DNA of 64,000 nt. It comes from Ectorhizobium quercum (lineage in GTDB: Bacteria; Pseudomonadota; Alphaproteobacteria; Rhizobiales; Rhizobiaceae). Location of the stretch: NCBI RefSeq assembly GCF_026552795.1, contig NZ_JANFPI010000003.1, positions 186,001-250,000 on the forward strand, written 5' to 3'. A program made the position numbers and the translations under genes. Under the pieces are notes generated by a model. It was not told the DNA's origin. It made no database searches and worked only from the letters and a program-made list of their open reading frames with translations. This document shows, piece after piece, positions 8,425-16,773 of the stretch (its first letter is position 1; every line of letters starts with the position of its first letter).

Positions 8425-10158
8425 ATGACGGATCTGGCGGTTGCAATGCCCCGGGAGCGCCAGCGAATGCCGGCTCTCCCCTTTCGCTCGCAATGGCTCG
8501 TGCTCGGCGCACTCGCCGTTTTCGTGATGCTGCTCTCCTTCGCCCCGCTTGCCCGGCTTGCCTGGACGGCGCTGGCGCCCGAGGGCGCGCTGGACTTCGA
8601 ACGGCTGTCCGATCTGCTCCTGAGGAAGCGGGTCTTCACGGCGACGCTCAATTCGCTTTACGTCTCGGTTGCCTCGACGGCGCTTGCCGTTATCATCGGC
8701 TCCCTTGCGGCGGTCATCACCGTGCATACGGACATGCGGCTCAAGACCGCCTGGGTGTTCGGCTTCGTCCTGCCGCTGATGATCCCGCCGCAAGTGACCG
8801 CCCTTGCCTGGGTGCAGGCTTTCTCGCCCTCGAGCCCGGTTCTCGGCCTCTTCGGCCTTGCCCTGCCGCAGGGCGCACGCCATCCGCTGTTCTCCTCCAC
8901 CGGCATCATCCTCCTGCTCGGTCTCTACAACGCCCCGCTGGTTTTCCTGACGGTGCGCGCCGCCTTGCGACGGCTGCCGCCCAATCTCGCCGAAGCGGCC
9001 CGGGCCGCCGGCGCGGGAAACCGGACGCTGCTCTTCACCATCCTCCTGCCGCTCGCCCGCGCCGGCGTCTTCGCCGGGGCCGCGCTGGCATTCGTCTCGG
9101 CCATCGGCAATTTCGGCATCCAGGCCATGCTGGGCATTCCCGCCCGCTTTCCCACCCTGATCACGCTGATCTACCAGCAGCTCAACAGCTACGGCCCGGC
9201 CGCGCTTTCCGACATGGCCGCGCTCGCGCTGCTGCTTTCCGTGATCACCGTGGCCGGGATCGGCATCAGCGGCTGGCTCGGGGGACGCGGCGACATGCGC
9301 GTCGAAAGTGGCGGACAACCGGTCGTCATCGCCCTTGGCCGCGCGCGGCCCCTGCTGGAAGCGGCAGCGTGGCTGTTCCTCGCCGCAACGCTGGTCCTGC
9401 CGCTTTCGGCGCTGGTCGCCACCTCGCTCGTCACCGGCTTCGGCCAGGAACTGACCCTCACGAACCTGACCGTCGCCCACTACGCCAACGCCCTCTTCCA
9501 CCATGCCTCGATCCGCAACGCGTTTCTGACCAGCCTCGGCCTGACCGCCGGGGCGGCGGCGATCCTGGTGACGGTGTCGTTCTTCCTCGCCTATTTCCTG
9601 AGCTGGCATAAGGGGCTTCTGGTCCGGCTCGTCCAGCTTGCCGCCGAACTCTCCTATGCCCTGCCCGGCATCATTCTCGGCGTCGCCATGATCCTGTTCT
9701 TCCTGAGGCCGCTGCCGGTCCTCGGCCTCAGCATCTACGGCACCGTCTGGATCATCCTCGCCGCCTATCTGTCCAACTTCCTGGCGCTCGCGCTCAGGCC
9801 GATCCTCGGCGGCTTCGCCCAGGTCGACCGCTCTCTGGAGGAGGCCGGACAGATCGCCGGCGCCCCGTTCCTTGCCCGGATGCGGGATATCGTCCTGCCG
9901 ATGGTCGCTCCCACGGCCTTCGCCGGCGGCATCATCGTGTTCATGAACGCGCTCAACGAAATCCAGGTCTCGATCCTGCTCGTCTCGTCGAGCGCCAGAA
10001 CGCTCGGGCCGATGATCGTCTTCCTGGAGGAAGGCGGCTCCTCGACGCTCGCCGCGGCGGTCGGATGCCTGATGGTCGCCATCGTTCTCCTGCTGATGGG
10101 CGCGGCCTCGCTGCTGTCGGCGCGGCTGCCGAAGGGAGCCCTGCCGTGGCAGAACTGA
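8425..10158 (+). CDS. ABC importer two-domain permease (FbpB/AfuB type)
   Basis: 577-residue inner-membrane permease made of two fused BPD_transp_1 halves, as usual for the iron/AfuB family. About twelve transmembrane segments are visible. The EAA-type coupling loops are EAARAAGAG (near residue 190) in the first half and EEAGQIAGAP (near residue 472) in the second, both ready to contact the ATPase. Its last 13 bases overlap the GTG start of the metallo-hydrolase, so the transporter and the enzymes are translated as one unit. Confidence 0.93.
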   Translation: MTDLAVAMPRERQRMPALPFRSQWLVLGALAVFVMLLSFAPLARLAWTALAPEGALDFERLSDLLLRKRVFTATLNSLYVSVASTALAVIIGSLAAVITVHTDMRLKTAWVFGFVLPLMIPPQVTALAWVQAFSPSSPVLGLFGLALPQGARHPLFSSTGIILLLGLYNAPLVFLTVRAALRRLPPNLAEAARAAGAGNRTLLFTILLPLARAGVFAGAALAFVSAIGNFGIQAMLGIPARFPTLITLIYQQLNSYGPAALSDMAALALLLSVITVAGIGISGWLGGRGDMRVESGGQPVVIALGRARPLLEAAAWLFLAATLVLPLSALVATSLVTGFGQELTLTNLTVAHYANALFHHASIRNAFLTSLGLTAGAAAILVTVSFFLAYFLSWHKGLLVRLVQLAAELSYALPGIILGVAMILFFLRPLPVLGLSIYGTVWIILAAYLSNFLALALRPILGGFAQVDRSLEEAGQIAGAPFLARMRDIVLPMVAPTAFAGGIIVFMNALNEIQVSILLVSSSARTLGPMIVFLEEGGSSTLAAAVGCLMVAIVLLLMGAASLLSARLPKGALPWQN

Positions 10159-11255
10159 CCGCGATCAGCGGCCTCGGCGGCAAGCTTCCGGCAGCCTTTC
10201 TCCTCGAAATAAGCGGCCGCCGCCTGCTGTTCGACCTCGGCGAGGGGCCGCAGCCGGGCGTGCTGCCGGACATGAGCGGCATCGGCGACGTGGACGCCAT
10301 CTGCCTGTCGCATGCCCACATGGATCACGCCGGCGCGTTGCAGCTTGCCGCGCGGATCGGCAATCCGCCGGTCTATGCGACGGCGGCGACCCTCCGGCAG
10401 ATTCCCCTCGGCATCATCGGCTCCGCCCGGCGCAGGATTCTACCCGCCCGCGGGGAAGCCTCAATCGAAGGCCTCGTCGTGACGCTGGGACGGAGCGGCC
10501 ATGCGCCGGGCGGCATATGGTTCCATATCGCAGCCGATGGCGGTTTTCTCTACACCGGCGACTGGAGTTCGGAGTCCACGCTGCTGCCTTTCGATCCGCC
10601 GCCGCCCGCGACCTGCATGGTGACGGACGTCTCCTACGGGGATCGCGACAGCAGCCTCGCCAACCAGATCGACATCATCGCCACCGCTGCGGCAAACGGC
10701 GCGGTCCTGCCCGTTCCCTCCGGCGGCCGAGGCCCGGAAATGGCGCTGGCGCTCACGCAGCGCGGTCTCACCGTCCGCGTCTGTCCGCAGGTCCGGTCCG
10801 AGATGGAAGATCTGGCGGCCGACACCGACGACGTAATACCACCCGGGCAGCATCGGGAACTGTCCGACTTCCTGGCCGGCGCGGCCTCCTCGCCGGACTG
10901 GCAGCCGGGCGATGTGATCGTCGCCGCCGAAGCCAATGGCGAGGCGGGGCTTTCCGCCGAACTCGTGTCGCGCCGGGGCGACGGGTTTCGCTTCGTCTTT
11001 TCCAGCCATGTGCCGGCCGGCACCCCCGCTGCCGGCCTGCTGGCCGCCGGCAAGGCGCGATGGCTGCCGTGGAACGTCCATCCCAGGCTTCGCGACACCC
11101 TGCGCCTCGCCCATGAGACCGGTGCCCGGCACATCGTGCCGGCCTTTGCAGGACCGGAGGACATGGCTATCCTGCGCAAGCGGCTCAAGAACAGGCTTTG
11201 CATGGAACGGACCCTTCGTTTCGGGCCTGCCGAGCCGATCGAAAAGACAGGATGA
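10146..11255 (+). CDS. MBL-fold hydrolase with beta-CASP-like C-terminal part
   Basis: 369-residue metallo-beta-lactamase-fold protein started from GTG 10146, which follows a GGAG site and overlaps the permease stop. The two-metal signature HAHMDHAG, a later GHAPGG histidine and the bridging aspartate in LYTGDWS are visible. After these comes a VTDVSYGDR segment that resembles motif A (Asp/Glu-S/T-x-Y-G) of beta-CASP enzymes. C-terminal SSH and WNVHPRLRDT ... HIVPAF elements resemble motifs B and C. beta-CASP enzymes are mostly nucleic-acid phosphodiesterases such as RNase J and CPSF73. Here, inside an importer operon, hydrolysis of an imported phosphodiester is an alternative. No signal peptide is seen, so it is cytoplasmic. 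Confidence 0.82.
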   Translation: MAELTAISGLGGKLPAAFLLEISGRRLLFDLGEGPQPGVLPDMSGIGDVDAICLSHAHMDHAGALQLAARIGNPPVYATAATLRQIPLGIIGSARRRILPARGEASIEGLVVTLGRSGHAPGGIWFHIAADGGFLYTGDWSSESTLLPFDPPPPATCMVTDVSYGDRDSSLANQIDIIATAAANGAVLPVPSGGRGPEMALALTQRGLTVRVCPQVRSEMEDLAADTDDVIPPGQHRELSDFLAGAASSPDWQPGDVIVAAEANGEAGLSAELVSRRGDGFRFVFSSHVPAGTPAAGLLAAGKARWLPWNVHPRLRDTLRLAHETGARHIVPAFAGPEDMAILRKRLKNRLCMERTLRFGPAEPIEKTG

Positions 11256-11860
11256 CACGCATGCAGACCCATCGGAACTTGGCGCAACTGACCGAAGAGC
11301 AGGAAGACCGGCTGCCGGTTCTCCTGAAGGTGTGCGATGCGATCGGGCGAGAGGGCGCCGGGCTGTTCATCGGCAACCGCGTCGCCGCGGACGATCCCGA
11401 TCTTCTTTTGCAGCACGGCATCACCGCCACGATGAATCTCGCGGTCAATATCGAATTGCTGCCGCTTGCGCTTCCCGACGGCACGGTGGTGCGCCGAACC
11501 CATATCGGTCTGATCGACGGCCCCGGCAACCTGCCCCAGCATCTGCTGGCCGCGACCCTTGCCTTGCACGGCATTCTCGGGCAGGCGAGCCCTGGAAAGG
11601 CTCACTATCCGCCGCATCGCCGGGGCAACGTGCTGGTCCACTGCCGCGGCGGCCGCAGCCGCTCGGCCACCGTCATCGCGCTCTACCTGCACCTTGCCCG
11701 TCCCGACCTGTTTGCCGACTTCGACGACGCCATCGGCCATGTCCGCACCGTGCGCGGGCTGGGCACCGACCAGCCGCAGCCCGCCATGCTGGCGCTGGCG
11801 GCGGAAGCCCTGAACATCGTCAGGCAGTCGCCGGACCTCTTTCGGGCGAAAGCTGGGTAA
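11252..11860 (+). CDS. Dual-specificity/tyrosine-type phosphatase
   Basis: 202-residue cytoplasmic phosphatase of the Cys-based superfamily. The P-loop HCRGGRSRS (HC-x5-R) follows VLV near residue 131, the usual place, and a candidate general-acid aspartate lies about 37 residues upstream in LIDGPGN. The ATG at 11252 overlaps the hydrolase stop (ATGA); a second ATG 9 bases later is possible. Being the last gene of an importer operon suggests a metabolite substrate (for example a sugar, inositol or nucleotide phosphate) rather than phosphotyrosine. Some relatives act on RNA 5'-triphosphates, which is notable beside a beta-CASP-like hydrolase. An intrinsic terminator follows. Confidence 0.82.
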   Translation: MTRMQTHRNLAQLTEEQEDRLPVLLKVCDAIGREGAGLFIGNRVAADDPDLLLQHGITATMNLAVNIELLPLALPDGTVVRRTHIGLIDGPGNLPQHLLAATLALHGILGQASPGKAHYPPHRRGNVLVHCRGGRSRSATVIALYLHLARPDLFADFDDAIGHVRTVRGLGTDQPQPAMLALAAEALNIVRQSPDLFRAKAG

Positions 11861-11887
11861 GCGTCCAACACCATTGCCGCTCCCGGC

Positions 11888-11909
11888 GCTTTCCGATGGA
11901 AAGCTTTTT
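11888..11909 (+). terminator. Intrinsic terminator of the importer/phosphatase operon
   Basis: GCTTTCC-GAT-GGAAAGC (7-bp perfect stem, 3-base loop) is followed directly by TTTTT, 28 bases after the phosphatase stop. This is a classic Rho-independent terminator and marks the operon boundary. Confidence 0.8.
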
Positions 11910-11933
11910 CAAACAGTCGAACAGAATTACCCG

Positions 11934-11963
11934 TTGGACCCTTTGCGCGGGCCGACCTTATCG
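11934..11963 (+). promoter_or_regulatory. Possible sigma-70 promoter of the 12013 operon
   Basis: TTGGAC (11934-11939) and TTATCG (11958-11963) are separated by 18 bases, downstream of the terminator and 50 bases before the next start. The -10 match is poor, so this is only a candidate. Confidence 0.3.
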
Positions 11964-12012
11964 TCCTTCCCAATAACACGGGCCACAAGGCCTCCAAAAC
12001 AAGGGAACGGAC

Positions 12013-13077
12013 ATGAAGAAGACAATTGGGAAGATCCTGAATCTGTTGTGCATTTCGTCCGCGCTGGGCGTGGCGCTGCCGGCTGCGGCAGCCGAGATCA
12101 CGGTGATGGGATACCGTGGTGCCTTCGAGGAAAACTACATGAAGGCCGTGGTCGAGCCCTTTATGGAAAAGCACCCGGACATCAAGGTGAACTATTTCGG
12201 CGTGCAGAACGCCGCCACCTCGCTCGGCAACATGCGCGCCCAGAAGGATGCGCCGCAGGCTAACGCCGTGATCTACGACCTTTCGGTCGCCAAGATCGCC
12301 AAGGAAGAGGGGCTGGTGGCCGATCTCGACCTGTCGAAAGTCGCGGCCTATGCGGATATCGCCGATATCGGCAAGGAACTCGGCGGCTTCGCCCTGCCGC
12401 TCACCTACGACACGCTGGCGCTGATCTACAACCGCGACGCCTTCCCGGAGGCGCCGACGAGCTGGGAAGCGCTGTGGGACCCGGCGCAGAAGGGCAAGAT
12501 CACCATTCCCGCGCAGGGCGGCGGCGACATCCAGGCCATCCTGCTGACGATCATCGCCAACCGTTTGGCCGGCGAGAACGATTACAAGAAAACCATCGAG
12601 CCCGGCGTCGAGAAGCTGGTGCAGCTCGCCCCCTCGGTCCAGACCTGGGAGCCGAAGCCGGACGCCTATACGCTGGTCGCCAACGGCACCGCCACGCTTT
12701 CCATCGGCTACAACGCCCGCTCGCAATTCTATTTCGACCAGACGGAAGGCCGTATGCGTTCGGTCGGCCCGGTCGAGGGCACGGCCTCGCAGATCAACGT
12801 GATCAGCGCCATCGCCAACGCGCCCGAGGAAGAGGCGACGCTCGCCTTCGTCAACTATGTGCTGAGCCCCGAGGCGCAGGCGAACTTCGCCAAGGCGATG
12901 TTCTACGCGCCGACCAACACCAAGGCCGAGGTGGACGACGCCACGAAGGCGCGCATTCCGCTGATGGACCCGGAGCAGCGGGAAAAGCTGATCGCCGTCG
13001 ACTGGATGAGCATCGGCGACATGCGCGAGGACATCCTCCAGCCCTGGCGCCGCCAGATCATTCCCGCCAGCCGCTAA
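12013..13077 (+). CDS. Polyamine/opine-type ABC importer binding protein
   Basis: 354-residue PotD/PotF-like periplasmic protein with a Sec signal peptide (Lys-rich start, cleavage near PAAAA-EI, residue 27). The mature start EITVMGYRGAFEENYMKAVV and the central LPLTYDTLALIYNRDAFP segment are typical of the extracellular solute-binding family for polyamines, opines and related amines. It heads an operon with ATPase, two permeases and three enzymes; a hairpin separates it from the ATPase gene. The ligand is unknown; the downstream amidase and aldolase suggest an amide-containing organic acid or amine rather than free putrescine. Confidence 0.9.
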   Translation: MKKTIGKILNLLCISSALGVALPAAAAEITVMGYRGAFEENYMKAVVEPFMEKHPDIKVNYFGVQNAATSLGNMRAQKDAPQANAVIYDLSVAKIAKEEGLVADLDLSKVAAYADIADIGKELGGFALPLTYDTLALIYNRDAFPEAPTSWEALWDPAQKGKITIPAQGGGDIQAILLTIIANRLAGENDYKKTIEPGVEKLVQLAPSVQTWEPKPDAYTLVANGTATLSIGYNARSQFYFDQTEGRMRSVGPVEGTASQINVISAIANAPEEEATLAFVNYVLSPEAQANFAKAMFYAPTNTKAEVDDATKARIPLMDPEQREKLIAVDWMSIGDMREDILQPWRRQIIPASR

Positions 13078-13103
13078 GCGGTATCCGGAAGCGAGGCTGA
13101 CGG

Positions 13104-13124
13104 GCGTCCCGGCCGACGGGGCGC
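13104..13124 (+). promoter_or_regulatory. Intercistronic hairpin after binding-protein gene
   Basis: GCGTCCCG (13104-13111) pairs with CGGGGCGC (13117-13124), with one G-T wobble and a 5-base loop, between the binding-protein stop and the ATPase start. No T-run follows, so stabilisation of upstream mRNA or partial termination is more likely than full termination. Confidence 0.55.
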
Positions 13125-13168
13125 TCTCTCGAAACCTTCCCGTTCTTCAAAAGACAGGATCGACATCC

Positions 13169-14305
13169 ATGCAGATGGCGAATATGCGCGGCGCTGCCGC
13201 GAACGGAGCCGCGCGCCCGGAGACGGCCGAACCGGCCTTCCTCAAGCTCGAAAACATCACCAAGCGCTACGGCCACTACGTCGCGGTCGACAATCTCGAT
13301 CTCGACCTGCCGCGCGGCAAGCTGCTCGGGCTGCTGGGGCCGTCGGGCTGCGGCAAGACGACGACGCTGCGCATGATCGCGGGCCTTCTGTCGGTCACGG
13401 AAGGCCATATCCGCATCGGCGGCGACGATATTTCGCGCAAGGCGCCGCACAAACGCGATATCGGCCTCGTCTTCCAGAATTACGCGCTCTTCCCGCATAT
13501 GACAGTGGCCGAGAATGTCGGCTTCGGGCTGGAAATGCGCGGCGTTGCCCGGGCGGAAATCCGCTCCCGCGTCGAGGAGGCGCTGGAGATGGTGCGCCTG
13601 CCGGGCTACGGCCCGCGCAAGCCGAAGGAAATGTCCGGGGGCCAGCAACAGCGCGTGGCGCTGGCCCGGGCGCTGGTCATCCGGCCGCGCATCCTGCTGC
13701 TCGACGAGCCGCTCTCCAACCTGGACGCCAAGCTGCGTGACGAGATGCGCGTCGAGATCCGCGAGATCCAGCAGCGCCTTTCGATCACCACCGTCTTCGT
13801 CACCCACGACCAGGTCGAGGCGCTGACCATGTGCGACCTCGTCGGCGTCATGGCCGGCGGCCGGCTCGCCCAGCTCGGCACGCCGGAGGATATCTACGAG
13901 CGGCCCGCCTCGCTGTTCGTCGCCGATTTCGTCGGCCGCGCCAACGCGCTCGACGGCGAGATCGAGGCCGCCGACACCGTGCGGCTCGGCGAGGGCGTCT
14001 ACCGCTGCGATACGCGCGGCGTTGCCGAGGGCAAGGCGAAGATCGTCATCCGCCCGCACCGCATCGGCGTGACACCCAATCGCGACCGGGCGCTCGTCAG
14101 CGTCGCCACCAACAGCGTGCAGGGCCGCGTGCTGCGCGTCACCTATATCGGCGACGTCGTGCAATACGATATCGACACCGGCACGCATGTGCTGAAGGCG
14201 GAAGTCCACACCGCCAGCGGCGGCCACGCCTTCGCGGCGGGCGAAAAGGTGCTGTGCGAATGGAAGCCGCAGGACATGCTGGTCTTCCGGGGCGATGCGC
14301 CATGA
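13169..14305 (+). CDS. Polyamine/opine-type ABC importer ATPase (PotA-like)
   Basis: 378-residue ATPase with Walker A GPSGCGKTT (57-65), signature MSGGQ (155-159) and Walker B ILLLDE (Asp179, Glu180), followed by a TOBE-type C-terminal domain. The N-terminus has about 24 residues before the first beta strand, slightly longer than usual, so an internal start is possible, but ATG 13169 is kept because no better-placed start is evident. It overlaps the first permease gene by 4 bases (ATGA). It energises the importer formed with the binding protein at 12013 and the permeases at 14302 and 15197. Confidence 0.93.
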   Translation: MQMANMRGAAANGAARPETAEPAFLKLENITKRYGHYVAVDNLDLDLPRGKLLGLLGPSGCGKTTTLRMIAGLLSVTEGHIRIGGDDISRKAPHKRDIGLVFQNYALFPHMTVAENVGFGLEMRGVARAEIRSRVEEALEMVRLPGYGPRKPKEMSGGQQQRVALARALVIRPRILLLDEPLSNLDAKLRDEMRVEIREIQQRLSITTVFVTHDQVEALTMCDLVGVMAGGRLAQLGTPEDIYERPASLFVADFVGRANALDGEIEAADTVRLGEGVYRCDTRGVAEGKAKIVIRPHRIGVTPNRDRALVSVATNSVQGRVLRVTYIGDVVQYDIDTGTHVLKAEVHTASGGHAFAAGEKVLCEWKPQDMLVFRGDAP

Positions 14306-15183
14306 GCCAGCTTGCAGCCCCCATCGCCACCCGCGCCGGGGAACGGCGCTTTCCGGTCATCGCCCTCGTCCTTCTCGTGCCGATGGCGATCATCAACCTC
14401 GTCGCCTTCATCCTGCCGGTCTTCCGGCTCGGGCAGATTTCCTTCATGGAAAGCCGCAGCGGCGGCGTGCTGACCGGCAATTACTCGCTGGAAAGCTATA
14501 CGGGCTTCCTGACGGATAGCTTCAACCTCGAACTGATCGGCAATTCGCTGCTGCTCTCGCTGTCGGTGACGCTGATCACGCTGTGCTGCGCCTATCCGAT
14601 CGCGCTCTTCCTGCACCGCGTCTCGCCGGCATGGCGCAACCTGCTGTTCGTCGTCACCGTGTCGCCGCTGCTCGTCAGCTCGGTCGTGCGCACCTACGGC
14701 TGGATGGTGATCCTCGGCGACCAGGGGGTCGTCAACGGTCTCCTGATGTCCGGCGGGCTGATTTCCCAGCCGATCCGCCTGGTCAACAACTGGCTCGGCG
14801 TCACCATCGGGCTGGTGGAAGTGCTGATCCCCTATATGGCGCTGTCGCTGATCGCCGGGTTCGGGCGGCTCGACGTCCATCTGGAAGAGGCCGCCGCCTC
14901 GCTCGGCGCCAATGCCTGGACACGGTTCCGCCGGGTCGTCTTCCCGCTCACCCTGCCGGGCGTGGCGCTCGGCTGCCTGCTGTGCTTCGTGCTGGCGATT
15001 TCCTCCTTCATCACCCCGAAGCTGCTCGGCGGCGGGCGCGTCTTCCTGCTGGCGACGGAAATCTACGATCAGGCCGTCATCCAGCTCGAATGGCCGAAGG
15101 CCGCCGCCACCTCCGTCATCGTCCTCGTCATCTTCGGCCTGGCGCTCGCGCTCTATTCGCGCGTCGTCCGCCGCTTCGAATGA
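14302..15183 (+). CDS. ABC importer permease (PotB-like)
   Basis: 293-residue inner-membrane protein with six predicted transmembrane segments and the EAA loop LEEAAASLGANAWTRFRRVVFPLTLPG near residue 195. The open frame extends much further left but there overlaps the ATPase gene; the ATG at 14302 overlapping the ATPase stop (ATGA) is the natural start. It pairs with the PotC-like permease 13 bases downstream. Confidence 0.93.
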   Translation: MSQLAAPIATRAGERRFPVIALVLLVPMAIINLVAFILPVFRLGQISFMESRSGGVLTGNYSLESYTGFLTDSFNLELIGNSLLLSLSVTLITLCCAYPIALFLHRVSPAWRNLLFVVTVSPLLVSSVVRTYGWMVILGDQGVVNGLLMSGGLISQPIRLVNNWLGVTIGLVEVLIPYMALSLIAGFGRLDVHLEEAAASLGANAWTRFRRVVFPLTLPGVALGCLLCFVLAISSFITPKLLGGGRVFLLATEIYDQAVIQLEWPKAAATSVIVLVIFGLALALYSRVVRRFE

Positions 15184-15196
15184 GAAGGAGAGCACC

Positions 15197-15988
15197 ATGA
15201 TCGGCAAGATCACCGTTCCGTTCCGCATTCTCGTCATCTGCCTCTATCTCTTCCTGCTGGCGCCGATGCTGGTCGTGCTGCCGCTGTCCTTCAGCAACGA
15301 CAGCTATCTCACCTTCCCGCCGCAAAGCTGGGGGCTGCGCTGGTACGCCGCCATGTTCAGCCACCAGAAGCTGATGGAGGCCTTCAAGGTCAGCCTCGCC
15401 ATCGCCTCCACCGTCACCGTTCTCGGGCTGGCGGCGGGCGTTCCGGCGGCTTACGCCATCCGCCGCTACAGCTTCCCCGGCCGGGACCTCGCGATGAACC
15501 TGTTCACCGCGCCGCTGCTCTTACCCTCCATCGTGCTCGGCCTCGCCATCCTGCTCGTCTTCGTGCAGGCGCGGCTGCTCGGCACCTTCACCGGGCTGGT
15601 TACCGCCCATCTGATCGTCACGACGCCCTATGTCATCCGCATCATGACCACGGCGTTCTCGACGCTTCCGCCCTCGGTGGAGGAGGCCGCGACCATGCTG
15701 GGCGCCTCGCCGTTCACGGTGTTCCGCCGCATCACGCTGCCGCTCCTGATGCCCGGCTTCATCGCCAGCGCCGCGCTTTCCTTCCTGATCTCCTTCGACG
15801 AGGTGGTGATCTCGCTGTTCATCACCGGACCGCGCATGACGACGCTGCCGGTGGAGATCTTCGACTACGTGGAAAGCCGGACCGACCCGATGACCGCCGC
15901 CATCTCGGTGGTGCTGATCGCGGCGACGCTTCTCATCATCTTTCTCATCGAACGCACGCTCGGCCTGTCGAGGACCATCGGCAAGTGA
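15197..15988 (+). CDS. ABC importer permease (PotC-like)
   Basis: 263-residue permease with about six membrane segments and the EAA loop VEEAATMLGASPFTVFRRITLPLLMPG near residue 160. The ATG at 15197 follows AGAAGGAGAGC, a good ribosome site. It completes a full PotABCD-like importer. The next gene, an HpaI-type aldolase, begins 32 bases later, which ties this importer to a catabolic pathway. Confidence 0.93.
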   Translation: MIGKITVPFRILVICLYLFLLAPMLVVLPLSFSNDSYLTFPPQSWGLRWYAAMFSHQKLMEAFKVSLAIASTVTVLGLAAGVPAAYAIRRYSFPGRDLAMNLFTAPLLLPSIVLGLAILLVFVQARLLGTFTGLVTAHLIVTTPYVIRIMTTAFSTLPPSVEEAATMLGASPFTVFRRITLPLLMPGFIASAALSFLISFDEVVISLFITGPRMTTLPVEIFDYVESRTDPMTAAISVVLIAATLLIIFLIERTLGLSRTIGK

Positions 15989-16020
15989 CACCGCCAATTT
16001 CCAAGGGAGTAACGACTGAA

Positions 16021-16755
16021 ATGGACAATATCGCATTGTGGATGTCGCAACCGCACTACGGCTATCTCGAGATCGCCCGAAGCTGCGGCGTGAAATCGCT
16101 GGTGCTGGAACTGGAGCACGGCACCTTCGACCTCGCCACGCTCGACCAGTTCCTCGCCTTCACCAGGGCGCTCGGCATTCCGGTGATCACCAAGATCATC
16201 GCGCCCAACGCCGAATCCATCCAGCAGGCGCTCGATTTCGGCTCCGACGGGGTGATCGTGCCGCACATCCTCGGCGTCGACCATGCCCGCGCGGTGACGA
16301 AGGCGGCGAAATATCCGATGACCGGGGTGCGCTCCTACGCCGGCGGCCGGGTCTTCGGCTACACGCGCCCGGCAAGCGACGCCTTCGAGACGGAAAATGC
16401 CCGCACGAAATGCTACGCGATGATCGAGACGGCCGAAAGCCTTGAAGACGTCGAGAAGATCATCGCGCTCGAAACGGTCGACGGGCTCTTCCCCGGCCCG
16501 TCCGACCTGGCGCTCGCGCGCGGGCGCGGCGCCTATTCCTTCAACGACGCCGACCGGGCCGACCTGAAGCGCATCGCCCGCGCCGCCCGCGAAGCCGGCA
16601 AGGACTGGGTGATGCCCGCCTGGACGCCCGCCGAGCGCGCCTTCGCGCTGGAGGAGGGGGCCTCGCTTCTGGTCGTCGCCACCCAGACGATGACGCTGCG
16701 CGCCGGCATCATGAACACCATCAACACCCTCAAGCAGGAAAAGATCGTCGCCTGA
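16021..16755 (+). CDS. HpcH/HpaI-family class II aldolase
   Basis: 244-residue metal-dependent aldolase of the HpaI/citrate-lyase-beta-like family, which cleaves 4-hydroxy-2-oxo acids or malyl-type compounds into pyruvate or glyoxylate and an aldehyde. The catalytic His33 (LEHG), metal ligands Glu136 (MIETAES) and Asp162 (GPSDLA) and the GVRSYAGGR loop are present. The usual arginine of the V-R-V strand is replaced by Lys58 (VITKI), which might alter oxo-acid binding. ATG 16021 with GGGAG upstream is preferred to GTG 15985, which overlaps the permease stop. It is followed by amidase and RraA genes in the same operon. Confidence 0.87.
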   Translation: MDNIALWMSQPHYGYLEIARSCGVKSLVLELEHGTFDLATLDQFLAFTRALGIPVITKIIAPNAESIQQALDFGSDGVIVPHILGVDHARAVTKAAKYPMTGVRSYAGGRVFGYTRPASDAFETENARTKCYAMIETAESLEDVEKIIALETVDGLFPGPSDLALARGRGAYSFNDADRADLKRIARAAREAGKDWVMPAWTPAERAFALEEGASLLVVATQTMTLRAGIMNTINTLKQEKIVA

Positions 16756-16773
16756 CGCGACCGGAGACATGAC

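Noticed and set aside
6415..9609. Very long minus-strand open frame (about 1060 codons)
   Set aside because: It is antisense to three clear ABC transporter genes and has the Arg/Gly/Asp/Gln-rich composition of GC-rich shadow frames, with no domain or ribosome site.
13831..15183. Fusion of an Arg-rich domain to the PotB-like permease
   Set aside because: The extra N-terminal part is out-of-frame reading of the ATPase gene; ATG 14302 with ATGA overlap is the start.
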